A stretch of 64,000 bases of DNA. Source: Echinococcus granulosus. Its lineage: Eukaryota; Platyhelminthes; Cestoda; Cyclophyllidea; Taeniidae. The notes beneath the pieces were generated by a model, which saw only the letters and a program-made list of their open reading frames with translations, had not been told where the DNA came from and did not search any database. Position 1 is the first letter of the stretch; each line of letters starts with the position of its first letter. Both the position numbers and the translations under genes were made by a program. The stretch is from NCBI RefSeq assembly GCF_000524195.1, contig NW_020170384.1:431310-495309 (forward strand), written 5' to 3'. Shown one piece after another: positions 51,416-64,000 of this stretch.

Positions 51416-54400
51416 AGCTGGTGACTCAAAAGGTCCTTGCTAAAATTGGGTAAAGGGTATTACAGACGTCGTGGCGAAACTGAGGATTGTGAAATGCAAA
51501 AGAGTGGCACGGTTCCGACAGTCAACTTAATGATATCTTAATTTAAATGAGTAGTAAATGATCTCGGAGGGTAGGTTGCTAGACAACAATAATCTAGGAG
51601 GAATCATTAACGATAGGTTCTTGTCTAAAGAAAATCCCATCCGAAATTTTATGCATGCCCCAAAAGTCCTCCTCACTTATAATTTTAATGTTAATCATGC
51701 CATATGGCAGTCCGAGCTATTTATTGTAAAATTTGCCCCTCCCTGAACTCATTCGAATGAGTGTGAGTTAATCGACTTCCTAACTCAGTTTAGGGGCCAC
51801 TGCCCTTAATGGTCAATAAACACGAGCTCTCCCTTCCCCTCGTGCCCATGTGTCGGGAGGAAAGGGGACTCCAACCACGACGACCCCGGCACTGCAAGTG
51901 GGAGAGCGTGTGCCTATTTTCTGAGGAAGTGTGAAATCCCTTGTGATTGAGACAGAAACTGGGGGAATGGAGTGTGCCCTACCATGAGCTAAATAACGTT
52001 TGGTTACTGAAAAAATTAATGAATGATTTTACACCTACGTTCAGAAATAATTCTCTCCTGACACCCATAAAGGCCTTGAATTAACGATCATTCTGTGGTG
52101 GAAAGACATTTAACAGCGATTCCAAACAGGTTTCATATCAACAACATTAGAACATACAAGGACATTAAAAATGTTCACTGTGAGCCTTGACTAAGGATGT
52201 ATTAAGAGAATCCACTTTTTCTACTTCAACGAAGATAAGCGACAAAAGCAGCATAAGTGAAGCGATTACAATGTCAAGAAGAATTTGGCAACTAACATTC
52301 TACACCACATTCGATACTGATTATGTGAAAACAGCGGTGACTGTCAAGTGAGACCTTCTACAGATTATAGATTTGTTTCTCTTGTGACAATTGAGCTTGT
52401 GAATGAAAACTTTTGGTAAGATAAAAAGCAGTTTATCATTCGTTGAAAGGAAACGTGTTCAATTATGATCACGGCTTTGCCATCACATTGCGGTTAAAAG
52501 GCTCTTTAACAATTTAACACGATTGGAGAACTGAACCCCATCGTCTAATGCGCCAGCATCAGTGATTTAGCTGGCTGAAAGAAGCTCTTATTGCACTTAA
52601 AATGGTTATTCATGACTGTGGTCGGACTGGTAAAATTGTATTTGCTACTAGTAAATATAGTATTATAAGCCAATGTAAAATATTCACAGAATGATGCACT
52701 GCAACCATTTAGATAAAATATTAGCTAAATAAGGAAAAGTCATGGTGATAGGTAGAGTTCAAGGCGCCAGTCAATTGAGGAAGCCAAAATATCTAACAAG
52801 GACTCTTTCATTTATTCTAGTCTAGCGTTCAGAATGAGTAATTTTATCAATCGTGCTTTTGTCTAACTTCTTTGAAATAATCAAGGGTTATTGAAGCTCA
52901 TTTTGCCAAAATTTCGCTTTTGCTTCAAAAATAGGTCCTGTCCTTAAATCAGACCGGCAAGCATGATCAGTTGGAACAGGAACAGAGATAAATGCAGCCT
53001 TTGGTTTCTTATTTTGGTATCACTAGAAGAAGGCCAAAGAGGGGAGAAAGTACAGCTGGGCGAAGACTAAAATGCCTCACTCAGAACCAGTTGCCTGTAG
53101 TGACAGGTGAATAGGGACTTATCGTGGGTTCGATCGCGAACAGCAAGCGGGAATGCAAGGATTGTAGTGGGAGTGGGGGGAGGTGAAGTGTCGGGTAGGA
53201 GTAGGAAATGGGGAACGATATTGTGCGGCTGTCTGCCTGCCTGCTTGCCCCTCTCTGTTCCTGCGCCGCCCTGTAGTACAGGGTTGTTCAACAAAAGCAC
53301 GCTAATATATGCAACGCTTATCTTGCCTTCCACATCTGTTTCAAATGTAAATAGATAATTTTGAACATGGAAGCCTATCTTGCTTTGTAAGTGAAAACTA
53401 TGCATCTGTATACTCACACACAAAAAGTGAAATAGTGCAGTCACTCGTGAGTGTGGCTATTTGAATTATCCACCCATTTACTATTGCCTTAACCAGAAAA
53501 TGCGCACAGAATGAAGTTGCTAGAGTAGATTGTATTGGCATAGCATACATGTATCAAAGACCTTTTTTGGTGATTTTATAGCCTGTCTGGGTTCCTTGTT
53601 TTTCCTGCCAGTTTGAGCACTTTTGGGACTGTCAACTCAAATTTTTCTGGGTTGAAATTGCCCCTGATGCTGATAATAGGCAGTAGCTGAGAAGCACAAA
53701 TAGAAATGATAGCTTTTGATCAATTTCAATTTATGTCATTATAAATGGCATTCGCAAATAATCTTAAGCTCGGCGGAATGCTAAGTGTATGTATATTGTT
53801 CGGCCAATGATACAGTTGTCTTGTAGACGGCGCTGTTTGAATGAAACAATAATGACAGCTTTGGACGGCGTTTTTTTTTCCATTGAGAAAGTGTAGAATA
53901 GATTCTCAGCATTCCTCTAAATCCAAATACTCAGGAAATGTAAAAAAAGATGTACTTCTCAATGCATGGTTGTGTTCACAGTTTACCTTGTGACTAGAAC
54001 AGTGCACCCATAAGACGTGATTTCTTCTGTTTCATTCAGGTTTAAATTTAAATCAGCTAATGCTAACTAGTAGGCGCTATTTAGGGAAATGTCTGCAACT
54101 TTATGCAAAAGCAAACTGGGAAGGAATTCAATATCACTTTTGGCATATTTAAGGTAGCTGTCAAAATCGTTATATTTAAGGTCCCTCTGCTAAAATTGCT
54201 TAAAGAGATGGACACATGGTCATTTGCATTTCTGATTGAATTCCCTTGCAGGAGGAGGCATAGCCGGGGAGGATACAAATAGGCGTGACTCAATTTAATA
54301 ACACTGCGGCTGAATGGGGGCGTGTTGCACACGTGTGATTGTTATTGTACCGTAGTGTTGATTTTCCCTCATTATTATCAACATTTGTCGAAAATCTTAC

Positions 54401-55677
54401 ACCTCCCCTTTAGAAAAACATTAAAAACACATTTGTTTGCACTTGAATGGAGATCTTCAATAGTAAGACTCCCCACCAAGTGTCGTTTGTTTTCTTAAGC
54501 GGCTCTTAGCTTTTTTCATCAATCATTCCGGAGAACATTGGACATCGACTCTAGAAATAGATCACGATATAGAGTGAATGAAACCACTTACACTACGTCC
54601 TAGGCTGGAGAGCCGCTGAAATACCGATTTTCTTCCGATCACCACACCAAATGCAAGACTTTGGAAATATAGTGGTGGGGTTGAAGGACTCAATGTAATA
54701 TTTGTAAGGGCTGTGGATGACCAACCACGAAAGCGAATACATCTAGGGAAAATTTTGCAGATTTGCTTTAACAAGTAAACTTAGCACAGTAATCCTATCT
54801 CAAATGTCAATGCCTTGGATTGACATGCAGACAATAGATCTCGAATTTTAGTCACAGGATCATGTCTACGGCCCCCAAATGTAATCGAGACTTGTTGGCA
54901 AATTGTGCTAAAAATGCATTTTTCTTATTATTTTTGCCAATTACATATTGTTTACTCTAAATTTTCTGATAATGTAAAATTAGCACAACCTAAATAAATA
55001 GTTTGAAGAGCCATATATACGTCAATTTCGTGTTACTTCTTTAAGATGTATTCACCATAGAAGGTTGGTATTTACTACTTTAACTTGCAGCATGTCCAAT
55101 TTGAAGCTTATAACATAAAAATTAGAGTTTTTAAAGGACTAAAAATTATATTTTTTAATAATTTTGTCTTAGAAAGAAGATTAGATTACATTTACAGATG
55201 AACATGTAGTAATAAAAGCATAATTACTGTAGGTCCGGGGTTATATGATTTCTCCTCTAATGGCAACTTATATCATGTTCGATTTCCATTTATAATTGAC
55301 CATATCAAGTGATAATATATAAAACAATAGCACAGTTGTGATAAGATGACTCTTGGAAATTTGTCTACAGTCTATTTGCTTATAGGCGAGATACAAACAT
55401 CAGAAACCGTTAAATAAATGGTAAATATTGGGCAGCTAGGAAGAAATAAGGGCACAATTAAGTAGTAAAAATCAATTACGGCTGATTTAACCCTGAAAAA
55501 TGCACTATTAGCATTGGCTACGGATGCTAAAATGTTGTTGCGCTTACAGTGGTTGATCTCGCGATCGGATTGGTCGTCAGTGTTGAGGCTTTTGGTTTGC
55601 GCACCTACGCGAAGCTAAACTGACCAATAGGCGACCCGTGTCGCGCGTCTCTGCAACCATAGCTTACAATACATTTG
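51416..55677. other. Intergenic, no gene recognised
   Basis: About 4.3 kb of AT-rich sequence between the uncharacterised gene and Scratch. No exon chain, transposase or reverse transcriptase could be read. A G-rich patch lies at about 53150-53210 and CCAAT elements at 55569-55573 (inverted) and 55624-55628 near the Scratch start. Confidence 0.5.
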
Positions 55678-55686
55678 TATATAAAA
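55678..55686 (+). promoter_or_regulatory. TATA box of the Scratch gene (candidate)
   Basis: TATATAAAA lies 30 nt before the first in-frame ATG at 55716, with a CCAAT at 55624-55628 about 50 nt further upstream. The arrangement resembles a core promoter, but would leave almost no 5' UTR. Confidence 0.35.
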
Positions 55687-55715
55687 TATATCTATGCAAT
55701 TTGAATGTTTTACCA

Positions 55716-58700
55716 ATGATGAACGGCCCTGTACCATTTTTCAACTCCTTCAGTGACATAGTGGTTCCTCCCACTAATTATGGCTTTGCAACGTTGCTAA
55801 GCTCGCAACATCTCCCAAATGGAAATTCCCCACTTCAGCAAATGATCCTTCCGGATGTGTCAATGTACGCATCGATGCTTCCGTATGCTTGTTCTCAGGA
55901 ACTACTAAGTCATATCAACCAACCTTCGAGAAGTCAAACGGAGTATCGCTCAGAGATGCCTTCCTCCTTGACATCTGCGATAAATTTGCCTCAAGAAAGT
56001 AAGTGATTGGTTATATGCAGGACAGTGCTAAACTTGTAATCTGACTATCTTAATGCTTGGCTTGCTCAAGTCACTAAGTGTGAATAACCAGAGTAAAGAT
56101 TTTTTCTACTTTAGTTGTAAGCCAAGTGGAGATCTTTCATCCACAGACTGAAGTCGTTTTAGCTTAGTTTAGGTTTTCGTTATTTTAAAATACCTAAGGA
56201 ATCAATTTAGAGTTAGCTTTTTGAAAAGAGTTTTAGAAGCACCAAGACTTATAAATTGAACTGTAATCAAACACCAATCGATAATTAATCGTATCGATAA
56301 AGTTTGATTTTCGTAATTTTAATGGTCGAGCGATTCGGCATGTTTGAAACTTGTACATTTGGAAGTTCTCACTTCTCTCTTAACTGACCTTGCCCTTTTC
56401 CATCAAAAAAATCATTCAAGATCTAATGTGCTGTAACATTAAATTATGTCCTTCAACACGTGTCGTGTCGTGGAGATGAAACTGCGACTCCACAAAACCA
56501 TAATGGCACGCGTCTCAGTGGCTTGCGATCATGTGTATGCACACAACATTCCCCTTCCCCCAATCCCCTAAGCTAAGCGTTGAAGAAAGTAGAAACTCAT
56601 CCGACTTTCGCACCAGGTGCCCTTCGGCGGCAGCGGAGGCGACGACTGCACAGATTCGACTTGACAGAGGGGGATTGGGGGAGCCCTACAGACCACCTGC
56701 CTCTTTCATCAACGTTCCTTTTTAACCCGTCTCTATGGTCGACGTATGGACCCAGGCATTGGGCTTAATCTGCAGAACTCATTTAAGCTAAAATTCAATC
56801 ACGATTACAGTCGACTTGGCCCAATTTCAACCAATGAAATAAGTGAAGCATTTCTAGCTAGTTTGAGAGACTTGACAACAGTTAAGCGAAAGCAGTAATT
56901 AAAGCACCATTTAACAGGCCTAGAAAAGCAGGCAACGTCCGCCCTGTGCCAATGGAGAGGTAATAAAAAGAGTAGAAGGAGGAACAAACAGGTAATGATG
57001 ACCCTAGCAACAGCAACATCGGTAGGTCATGTGGATGGGTCGCGGAAGGAGGGGTGAGAAATGATCATAAAAATGGAAGATGGGGGAAGGGAGACGCGTG
57101 TCGTTTGACAAGTTCACGCGACGATCTGACATGTTTACGAAACAGGCTTAATCTCGGCTTTTGAAGGCACCAGAAGGTCCTGCTAAGACTTTAGATTCTA
57201 TAGATGTTACCGGCCCTTATGAATTTTTGAATTTTTTCAGTTTTTTAATTTATTTAGACAAGTTTAATAATTAGGAGCAATCTTGCCAATATGATTTGAT
57301 TTAAATGGGATTAGGGCACGAATTTGAAGGAAATAAATGAAAGCTACTCTGGTTTCCAAGTCAGGACTCGCTCTGGCCCGAATGGAAGGACACTTACAAA
57401 TCTTCCCACCGTGACAATCGTTGCCCTGTTACCTGTTGGGATCCTGATGCATCCGTGTGTAGGCATGCATTCGAGGCGGGTTTTAGGGCCACCCAAGATG
57501 GGAAAGGTGTGCTACCCCGTAAATATTTACACCGTAAACGTGGGACAATATGCACACCCTCCCTTGCCCTATTGCTAACGCACTACGAAGTGTTGCGGGT
57601 TATTTCTGTAGTGCTTGCACCTAAAGTTTAGTTACTTTATTACTTGAATGGCCCTCCATCTGGAGCCCATGGTAAGCCAATAACTCTTTTGCACGCACAA
57701 TTTTCGCGCCTACGTGGGTTCTATCGCTTTCTCACTGCCATCCATCTGTTCCGGTTCGAGTGGAAGGAGTAGGAGGGGTGAATACGTGAACTGGGCCCCG
57801 GGAGTTTGGCCAGGGGTGCGCGTTATTTTGAGTAGCATATGGCGGGGAATGGGCAGTGTTCCGATTTTATTGAACTTGAGCAGCTTCATGATCGAAATGA
57901 CCATCTGTTGAAATCGTTCACTTGTTAAACTTTCTCCAAATAAATGTAGTTATTTTTTTTATTGCAGATGGCATTGACTTATCTGTAAACAAATCGGTCA
58001 AATCGGAGAGCTCAGGCTTAGCACATCAGGAAGAGTCTTTTTGGAGCATTTTAGGGCGTCTACCCAACATTCAACGCACATCTTCTACAGAAAAAAATTA
58101 TACGGAGTCTCTAAACAGAAGAAATGCACCAATTCACAGCACACCCCTGGCGGCGACCACAATGACAAAATTGGGCCAGAAACGTCGGAAATCCGGATTC
58201 CAAGCTGGGATTACAGTTGGCTACACCTATGATGCCTTTTTTGTTTCTGATGGTCGCTCAAGGAAGCGCAAATGTGCGGAGTTGAGCGAGGGCATCAATG
58301 TGCCCTCCTCCTCCTCCTCTTCTGAGTCCTCTGAGTGTGCCTCCAGAGTTTCAACTCCACTGCAGACATCTCTGCCACCTCGCTTCACCTGCAGCGAATG
58401 TGGTAAGCACTACGCTACCTCCTCCAACCTAAGTCGTCACAAACAGACCCACAGGAGTTTGGACAGTCAGTTAGCAAAGAAGTGCCCCCATTGCGGCAAG
58501 CTATACGTTTCCATGCCGGCGCTTTCAATGCACATATTGACGCACAACCTGAAGCACCAGTGTGACATCTGCGGGAAGGCATTCAGTCGTCCCTGGCTCT
58601 TACAGGGGCATCGACGCGCCCACACGGGCGAAAAGCCGTACGGCTGTGCACATTGTGGCCGAGCCTTCGCAGATCGCTCTAACCTTCGTGCACATATGCA

Positions 58701-58911
58701 GACCCACTCATCCCTTCGACTTCATGAATGCACGCACTGTAAGAAACAGTTTGCTTTGAGAGCCTATCTGAACAAGCATTTGGAAACGTGTGGACGGAAT
58801 GCCACCTCAGTCCCCTCCTCCACCATAACTAACACGTCTGATCAGAGTAATCCTGCTGAGCAGAAACCTATTTTGCCGTTGAGTATAGCAGCATTGGTTG
58901 GAGACTGTTAG
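55716..58911 (+). CDS. SCRT: Scratch-type C2H2 zinc-finger repressor
   Basis: Snail-superfamily transcription factor of the Scratch branch, nuclear, usually neuronal and binding CAGGTG E-boxes. Exons: 55716-55998 and 57968-58911, with a 1,969-nt phase-1 intron; 408 residues. Five fingers: FTCSECGKHYATSSNLSRH, KCPHCGKLYVSMPALSMH, QCDICGKAFSRPWLLQGH, GCAHCGRAFADRSNLRAH, and a last ECTHCKKQFALRAYLNKH ending HLETC, a C2HC finger as in the family. Linker HTGEKPYGC and the spacer QTHRSLDSQLAKKC are typical of Scratch. The N-terminal exon is Ser/Pro-rich and shows no SNAG repression motif (a basic M-P-R-S-F start), which vertebrate Scratch has; it may be lost or lie in an unseen exon. The first in-frame ATG is 55716. 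Confidence 0.9.
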
Positions 58912-61342
58912 CACTGAACCCTATATATACGCTTTATCTAACCGTAATCTTTCAAATTTAAGGTACCAACTATTTATTAATATAGACCATGTGCAATTTG
59001 CATCTGGCCTATTGTTCAGCTTTTGGCGGACATCTTCAATAGCAAATTATGTATCTAAGTGGCTGATTAAGCATGTCTTTGTCCTTGAAAATAGGTAGCT
59101 TTGGGCATATGACTACAGGGAGTAGAGTGAAGACTGAAAAATCCTAGTTATTTGATTTTTATGTTACTTTAACAGTGCCTCTAGCAAAAAAGTGATGCAA
59201 GGCTTAACGTACATTAATGTTCTATGTTTTCCCCACCATACGGGTTTAACTTCCCCTGCTCTTATCCCATTCTCCTTACTCCTCTCTCGTCCCCCTGTCA
59301 ACAGCGTTCGTTGTCGCCACAGTCCACTGGCCGAGAGATTCTAATTAGCGTGGAGTGGTAGTAGTTTACATCACATATTATCGCTACTGCAATCATGTTC
59401 TTCCGTTGGTACGACTGCTACTGCAGCTGCCACTGCCACCGCTGGGAATCCCATTAATGAGGTAGGGGGAAAGGGGAGGGAATGGAAAGGAAGGGAAGGT
59501 GGGAGTGCTAGCAAAACCGCATCGTCGCCCAATTTTTCGAAGCGCCCACCCGCTCACTTATACGACGCATACAGATGCACGCGCACACAGGTCTGCAGTT
59601 GGGAGTGAGCTAGCGACACAGCCCAACCACGGCCGAATCAATGAGCTCGCTGTATGGTATGATAACGGGCTGTAACTTGCATTCTCGCTCGCTTTAGCTC
59701 AAACACTGCACAACGCCAGCCCAACTGCACACACACAACCTCCCTGACAGGGAGATAAGATCACCCGAGTGGAGTGGGGCGGAGGTGGGTGAGTGGATGA
59801 TGGAGGGTGTTTGATTAGACACAACGGCACGTGTGCTCATCTCTTGCCCCATGTAGGCATTGGCATAAGTTCATTTCTGGAACCTTGGTTTAGCATCTGG
59901 GGGTCAAATATCACCGATAAGGAATAGACCGCTCATCATTCACGATTACTGTGTTAGGGACAATTTTGACTCCACTCATTGTCATGCTTCCAAGTCATAA
60001 TTTCAGCAGTGATGCGCTAAATGGCAAACTGAATGGGGAAGTGAAGAGTTTTCTGTTAGCTGAATGTGACTAAAAGGGAGAAATAAATCCCAAAACATCC
60101 CAAAAAGGTGGGAAATCCAACTTCATAAAAGTACAAATGTACTTTTGATACCGCGTGTATTTTCAAGCCTCATTAGGTACTTAGATTTGTACTGGTAGTG
60201 AATACAAACAGAAAATAGCATTTAACATTTAAAAATCACCTTTTGCGGCTCTATAGCTAATTATCGCTTTTATGAATGGGGCAATGAATATTTATGGGAT
60301 CGTTGCAACCAAACAAATTTTGGTAGATTCTCATGCAAACTGCTCGGCGATTATGAAGGATTTAAATCTTTTAGGTCAAAACAACCGAATTTACAAATAG
60401 CCTCTAGTTGATAAATGTCGTCTATAATGGAACCAAGAAATTTGTAAATCGCTCCAGGAGCTCAAAAACAACTTCTGACTTCTCTGGGATGAGTAATATA
60501 GACGGCAAAGTGATTTAGTTAACCTGTTCATAGTAGGTTCGTAAGTCATGCAATAAGATTCTTCTATGCAGTAAATCCAGTTGTATATAAATTAGCATAA
60601 TAATATGATGGGACCAAATAATGTACTTGCTGCATAAATTATGGACCCGCATGCTTACAGTCAAGGAAAGGAGATCATTAACTGAAATCGTAAAACGCAG
60701 GTTTGTACAGTAGTTTTATTGTAAGATCATAACCGTGTTTTCAAATACCATTATCAAGTAGTATTGTGGTCCATTTCTTGACGGAATAAATACACAAGAG
60801 AACTGAAAGAGGGAGAATGAGAGAGGAGAAGATGCAGTAAAAATTGAAATCATGTAGCATCAAATATTGTCGCACCCGCGTGGGTAATTGACGCAGGCAG
60901 TGCCAGCCAGAAATCCTTCCACCCTGTCCCATCCCATCTCACCTCCCTATCATGCCATTCCACTTGAGTGTAGCTGTTAACCGCAGCCCCAACGAACGCA
61001 TCTTCTTCAGTCTAGTAATTGCTCACCCTCTCGCCACAGAAAAATGGGGTGGGGTGAACTGGAGTGGGGAGCAAGGCATTTGATGCGCTGATAAGTGGTG
61101 GTACTCTACAACCACTGCGGCTGCTGCTGAGTGCTGCTGCTTCATTTTACTATTCGCAGGCGGCGGGAGAGAGAGCTAGCAGGGGTGGAGGGATAGGGGT
61201 GAGGGACAAACGAAATGGGAAGACAAGTGCATTAAAATTTCTGCTTGATGCACATTCCAGCTGCGTGGATGCATGTGGGTAGAGAAGGACTTGCACACAT
61301 AAAAGCTCGTGCAGCGTGCGGAAGTGGCTAATGGATACTCGA

Positions 61343-61405
61343 GGGGAGGGAGGGTAGGAGGCGAAGGATTATTGGGAGAGTGGAGGAGGGAGGGAAGGGG
61401 GAGAA
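61343..61405 (+). repeat. G-rich tract with quadruplex-like runs
   Basis: Two clusters of G runs (GGGGAGGGAGGG near 61343-61354 and GGGAGGGAAGGGGG near 61388-61401) separated by mixed purines. The spacing could allow a G-quadruplex on the plus strand. Confidence 0.45.
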
Positions 61406-63172
61406 GGTTTTGTGGGTTTTCGGGATAAATATATAGACATGTGAACACGCACGTGCAGACAAATAGGTAGGCAGGCAGGCAGAATTGTAGGCAAAATTAG
61501 ATGTTTCATCTCAGGTTGAGGCTCAGTGGCTTACCACGTTTGTAGCAAACTTCTACCGCAGGGGCGATTTACGGGGTACGCATTCTGACGGTGGAAAGTA
61601 AATCCTCCAAATTTAATGAAATCCGCCTTTAAGTTGACTTTGAAACGATTAGCATCGATACTTTTACCTGTTTGTTTTTAAAGGAGTAACTTGCATAAAA
61701 GGTGATTGAATAATATCATAGAAAATGAAAAGATCAAACTGGAATTAATACTTGTACAGACTCATCTTATTTACTCATGATATTTCTCTTTGATTTATAA
61801 TATTTCATACGCGACTAATGGTGTTTATGTATTCAGATTTGATTTTGAGCCGTAGTAGTCGTCTGATTTTCACCTAATAATGGGAATAGAGCATACGGAC
61901 ATTCGGTTGTAAATAATCGTCATTTCCCCCACTTGCAGCAGTTAAGTGCCGCCTTTTACAAGACGCTGTTGTTGGTGGTCTCGGTCATCAAAGAACTGGC
62001 TAATCGGAGGTCAAAGTGACAAATTTTGGCTAAGCAGCACATTCTTAAGCATTATGGTTAAAAATGTCTATCAGCCAAGCACTTCTGGAAGTTTTAAATG
62101 GCAATGCTGACGGTCAGTTGAGTAACTTACCTGATTATTGCAGCAAATGTCTCCTCACATTTTGTGAATTCTTAGCCAAGCGATGCATATCTTTAGACTT
62201 AAAAGAGGAGGTTGCCTAATTTATACAGTGGCTTTCTCAAGATGAGACAATTTTTAGGTTTTCTTTTTGAGATGCTATAAGAGTGAAAACAGTTCAGGTG
62301 AAGATTTTGTCAGTGTTTTATACCAAAGACTTCACAGTCAGTGATTACGCAAACACCAACTCTCACATACTTTAAACACCAACACTTGCAGAATGTATTT
62401 CGCAGTCTCTAAACAAAGCAAATAATTTACGAGCTACTTGTATGCCTTAGTTGAGTGAGTGGGCTCCTTAAAAACCTCAATAAGCTCGGCTGGTCAGGAA
62501 AGGTACAACAAACACTTGCCCCAGTTAACTATGCGAAGAGCCAGTAATCGAGATTTTATTGATAAGTCATCTGTTAACAGATATGCAAGTCTCGGGAGGC
62601 ATTTCAGGAAGTTGGTGGACTTCCCACAAGCGCTACGACCACCTCTTTGAGATGAAGCCATCGATAAGGGATGGACCGAGCTTCCTCTGATGTGACTCAT
62701 GCCTGATTAAGGCTACCAGGAACAGTGGTGTGAAGTTAGTTACCTTCTCGGAAGTCTGCATCAACTCCTAAATTGAATAAGTCGACTTGTCTCCTACAGA
62801 TGCACACGAGAAGGATCGAAATATCGCAGCAAAATGAAAGCATAAGCGTAAAAAAAGACTATTTTCCAATTTATGAAAAAGCGTAGGAGATCAGCCTCGA
62901 TACATTCAGTAGTGACAACCAGATGAGCTGAAAAATCTCAGAAACTGATTAATTTAAAATAGTACAGTGAACTCAATCGAGCTGAGACGGTTTGTAGACA
63001 AGTTGTCAACTCCCCTACTGACTTCTACCTAGAGGCCTCAATTTTATCAACTCTGCAATGTTTCATAGAAGCAGTAGTAACCTAATGGTTGTAAAGACGA
63101 TTAGGCTACACTTTGAGGCGTTTTAATCCAATAGTCGTAGTGAAAAATAACTCGATTCACTATAGACCGACC

Positions 63173-63188
63173 GGACACCTAGGTGTCC
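63173..63188. promoter_or_regulatory. Perfect 16-bp palindrome containing a T-box palindromic site
   Basis: GGACACCTAGGTGTCC is a perfect palindrome. Its centre ACACCTAGGTGT is exactly the core of the palindromic Brachyury/T-box site. It lies 4.3 kb downstream of the Scratch stop. Confidence 0.5.
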
Positions 63189-63495
63189 CGTCTCACAGCA
63201 TTAGTAGTGCTTGGAGGTACTGGTTGCAATGTCATAAAGTGGAAAATTTACAAAGTACCTTAAATTATTAATAGAACTATAATCTAGCAAAAAAAGCATT
63301 AAATACCGAAATCTAGGTAAGAAAGAACTAATCAGTTATCTTGATTAACTAAATACCTTTTGAAATAAGCAGCATTACTGCGTAATGTCATAGCCGTTTT
63401 TAATAATTTGCCAAATACTACGGTAAGAAAAATACTTCGCTTTGAAATGAGGCTCTTCAAGAAAGTCCAAACGGTTACGTTTTACAGAGGATGAC

Positions 63496-63513
63496 CAGGT
63501 GTCGATACACCTG
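63496..63513. promoter_or_regulatory. 18-bp palindrome with two CAGGTG E-boxes
   Basis: CAGGTGTCGATACACCTG: arms CAGGTGT and ACACCTG around CGAT. Each end is a CAGGTG box, the sequence bound by Snail/Scratch proteins, and each arm also holds an AGGTGT T-box half-site in the opposite arrangement to the palindrome at 63173. Confidence 0.45.
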
Positions 63514-64000
63514 CGCGACCTAACCGACTGGCATCCTCAGAAGGAGTCAGAGGCACCTCTGCGCCTCACGAGATTCTCTGCAATACTGGAATAGATGAAA
63601 CTGCACTTTAAAGAGAAGTGTGCTTAAAAGTAAATCTAGCATTTGAACCTAGAGCATAATAGACACGTTCCAATTAAAATGGAGGCCTCATTTGCTACCG
63701 CCAAATCAGAAGTCAAACTCTGATGTAGTATTATGCCAAATTTTACCAAAGAACTTCCTTTGTATCAACATTGACTTGGGATATTTTGATAGCCTTATGG
63801 GCATAAATATGACAGCGTTACGGAAGCTCACTCATCGTCAATTCCACCTTTTGAAAAATTATGCTTAAACTTTAGAGACATATCGAAACTGGAATTCCAT
63901 TTGGTACAACTGCGCACTTTTTCAGGCGATGGCTTTACCTCATTTCCTTACTATGGTAAATTGTAATACGATAGTGGTTTATCCCTCGGTTCTGATGAGG

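Larger units (their letters stand above)
58912..64000. other. Gene-poor flank downstream of Scratch
   Basis: About 5.1 kb with no recognisable gene. It holds purine-rich tracts (59461-59510, 61343-61410), a short GGCA tandem run near 61465-61481, and two palindromes at 63173-63188 and 63496-63513. Open frames here are short and unlike any family I know. Confidence 0.5.

Noticed and set aside
53107..53444. Overlapping frames in G-rich sequence
   Set aside because: Composition-driven open frames on both strands with no motif.

Overview
The window looks like a piece of a flatworm nuclear genome, most probably a tapeworm. The evidence is split genes with GT-AG introns, many of them only 30-41 nt long beside others of about 65-80 nt, metazoan gene families (hedgehog acyltransferase, Scratch, VPS33B, TTLL10), and long AT-rich spacers without genes. 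Species cannot be fixed from the sequence alone. Genes were recognised by reading translations and matching remembered family motifs. No database search was run, and exon borders were set by splice signals, reading phase and protein continuity.

Layout: (1) 332-9292, plus strand, a single long open frame for a protein of about 2,986 residues that I do not recognise, built from about 11 degenerate copies of a roughly 80-residue module plus three copies of a different unit near the C-terminus. (2) 11517-14007, minus strand, the AAA+ ATPase VCP/p97, cut at its C-terminus by a 100-N assembly gap. (3) 16706-19890, plus, a Polo-like kinase of the PLK1 type. (4) 23000-28816, plus, an MBOAT protein best read as hedgehog acyltransferase (Hhat/Rasp). 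(5) 32509-38559, plus, VPS33B. (6) 39471-43907, plus, a TTLL10-type tubulin polyglycylase with a long disordered tail. (7) 44528-47276, plus, the U5 snRNP 40-kDa WD40 protein. (8) 48370-51374, plus, an uncharacterised multi-exon gene containing 19- and 20-nt microexons. (9) 55716-58911, plus, a Scratch-type zinc-finger repressor. (10) 58912-64000, a gene-poor flank with purine-rich tracts and two strong palindromes carrying T-box half-sites and Scratch/Snail-type E-boxes.

The genes do not form a pathway. Most are housekeeping or cell-biology genes (protein extraction, mitosis, endolysosomal fusion, splicing, cilia), with two developmental genes (Hhat, Scratch). The least familiar object is the giant modular protein at the left end. 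It has internal repeats, CxxC-type knuckles and no family I can name, so it is the best candidate for something undescribed.
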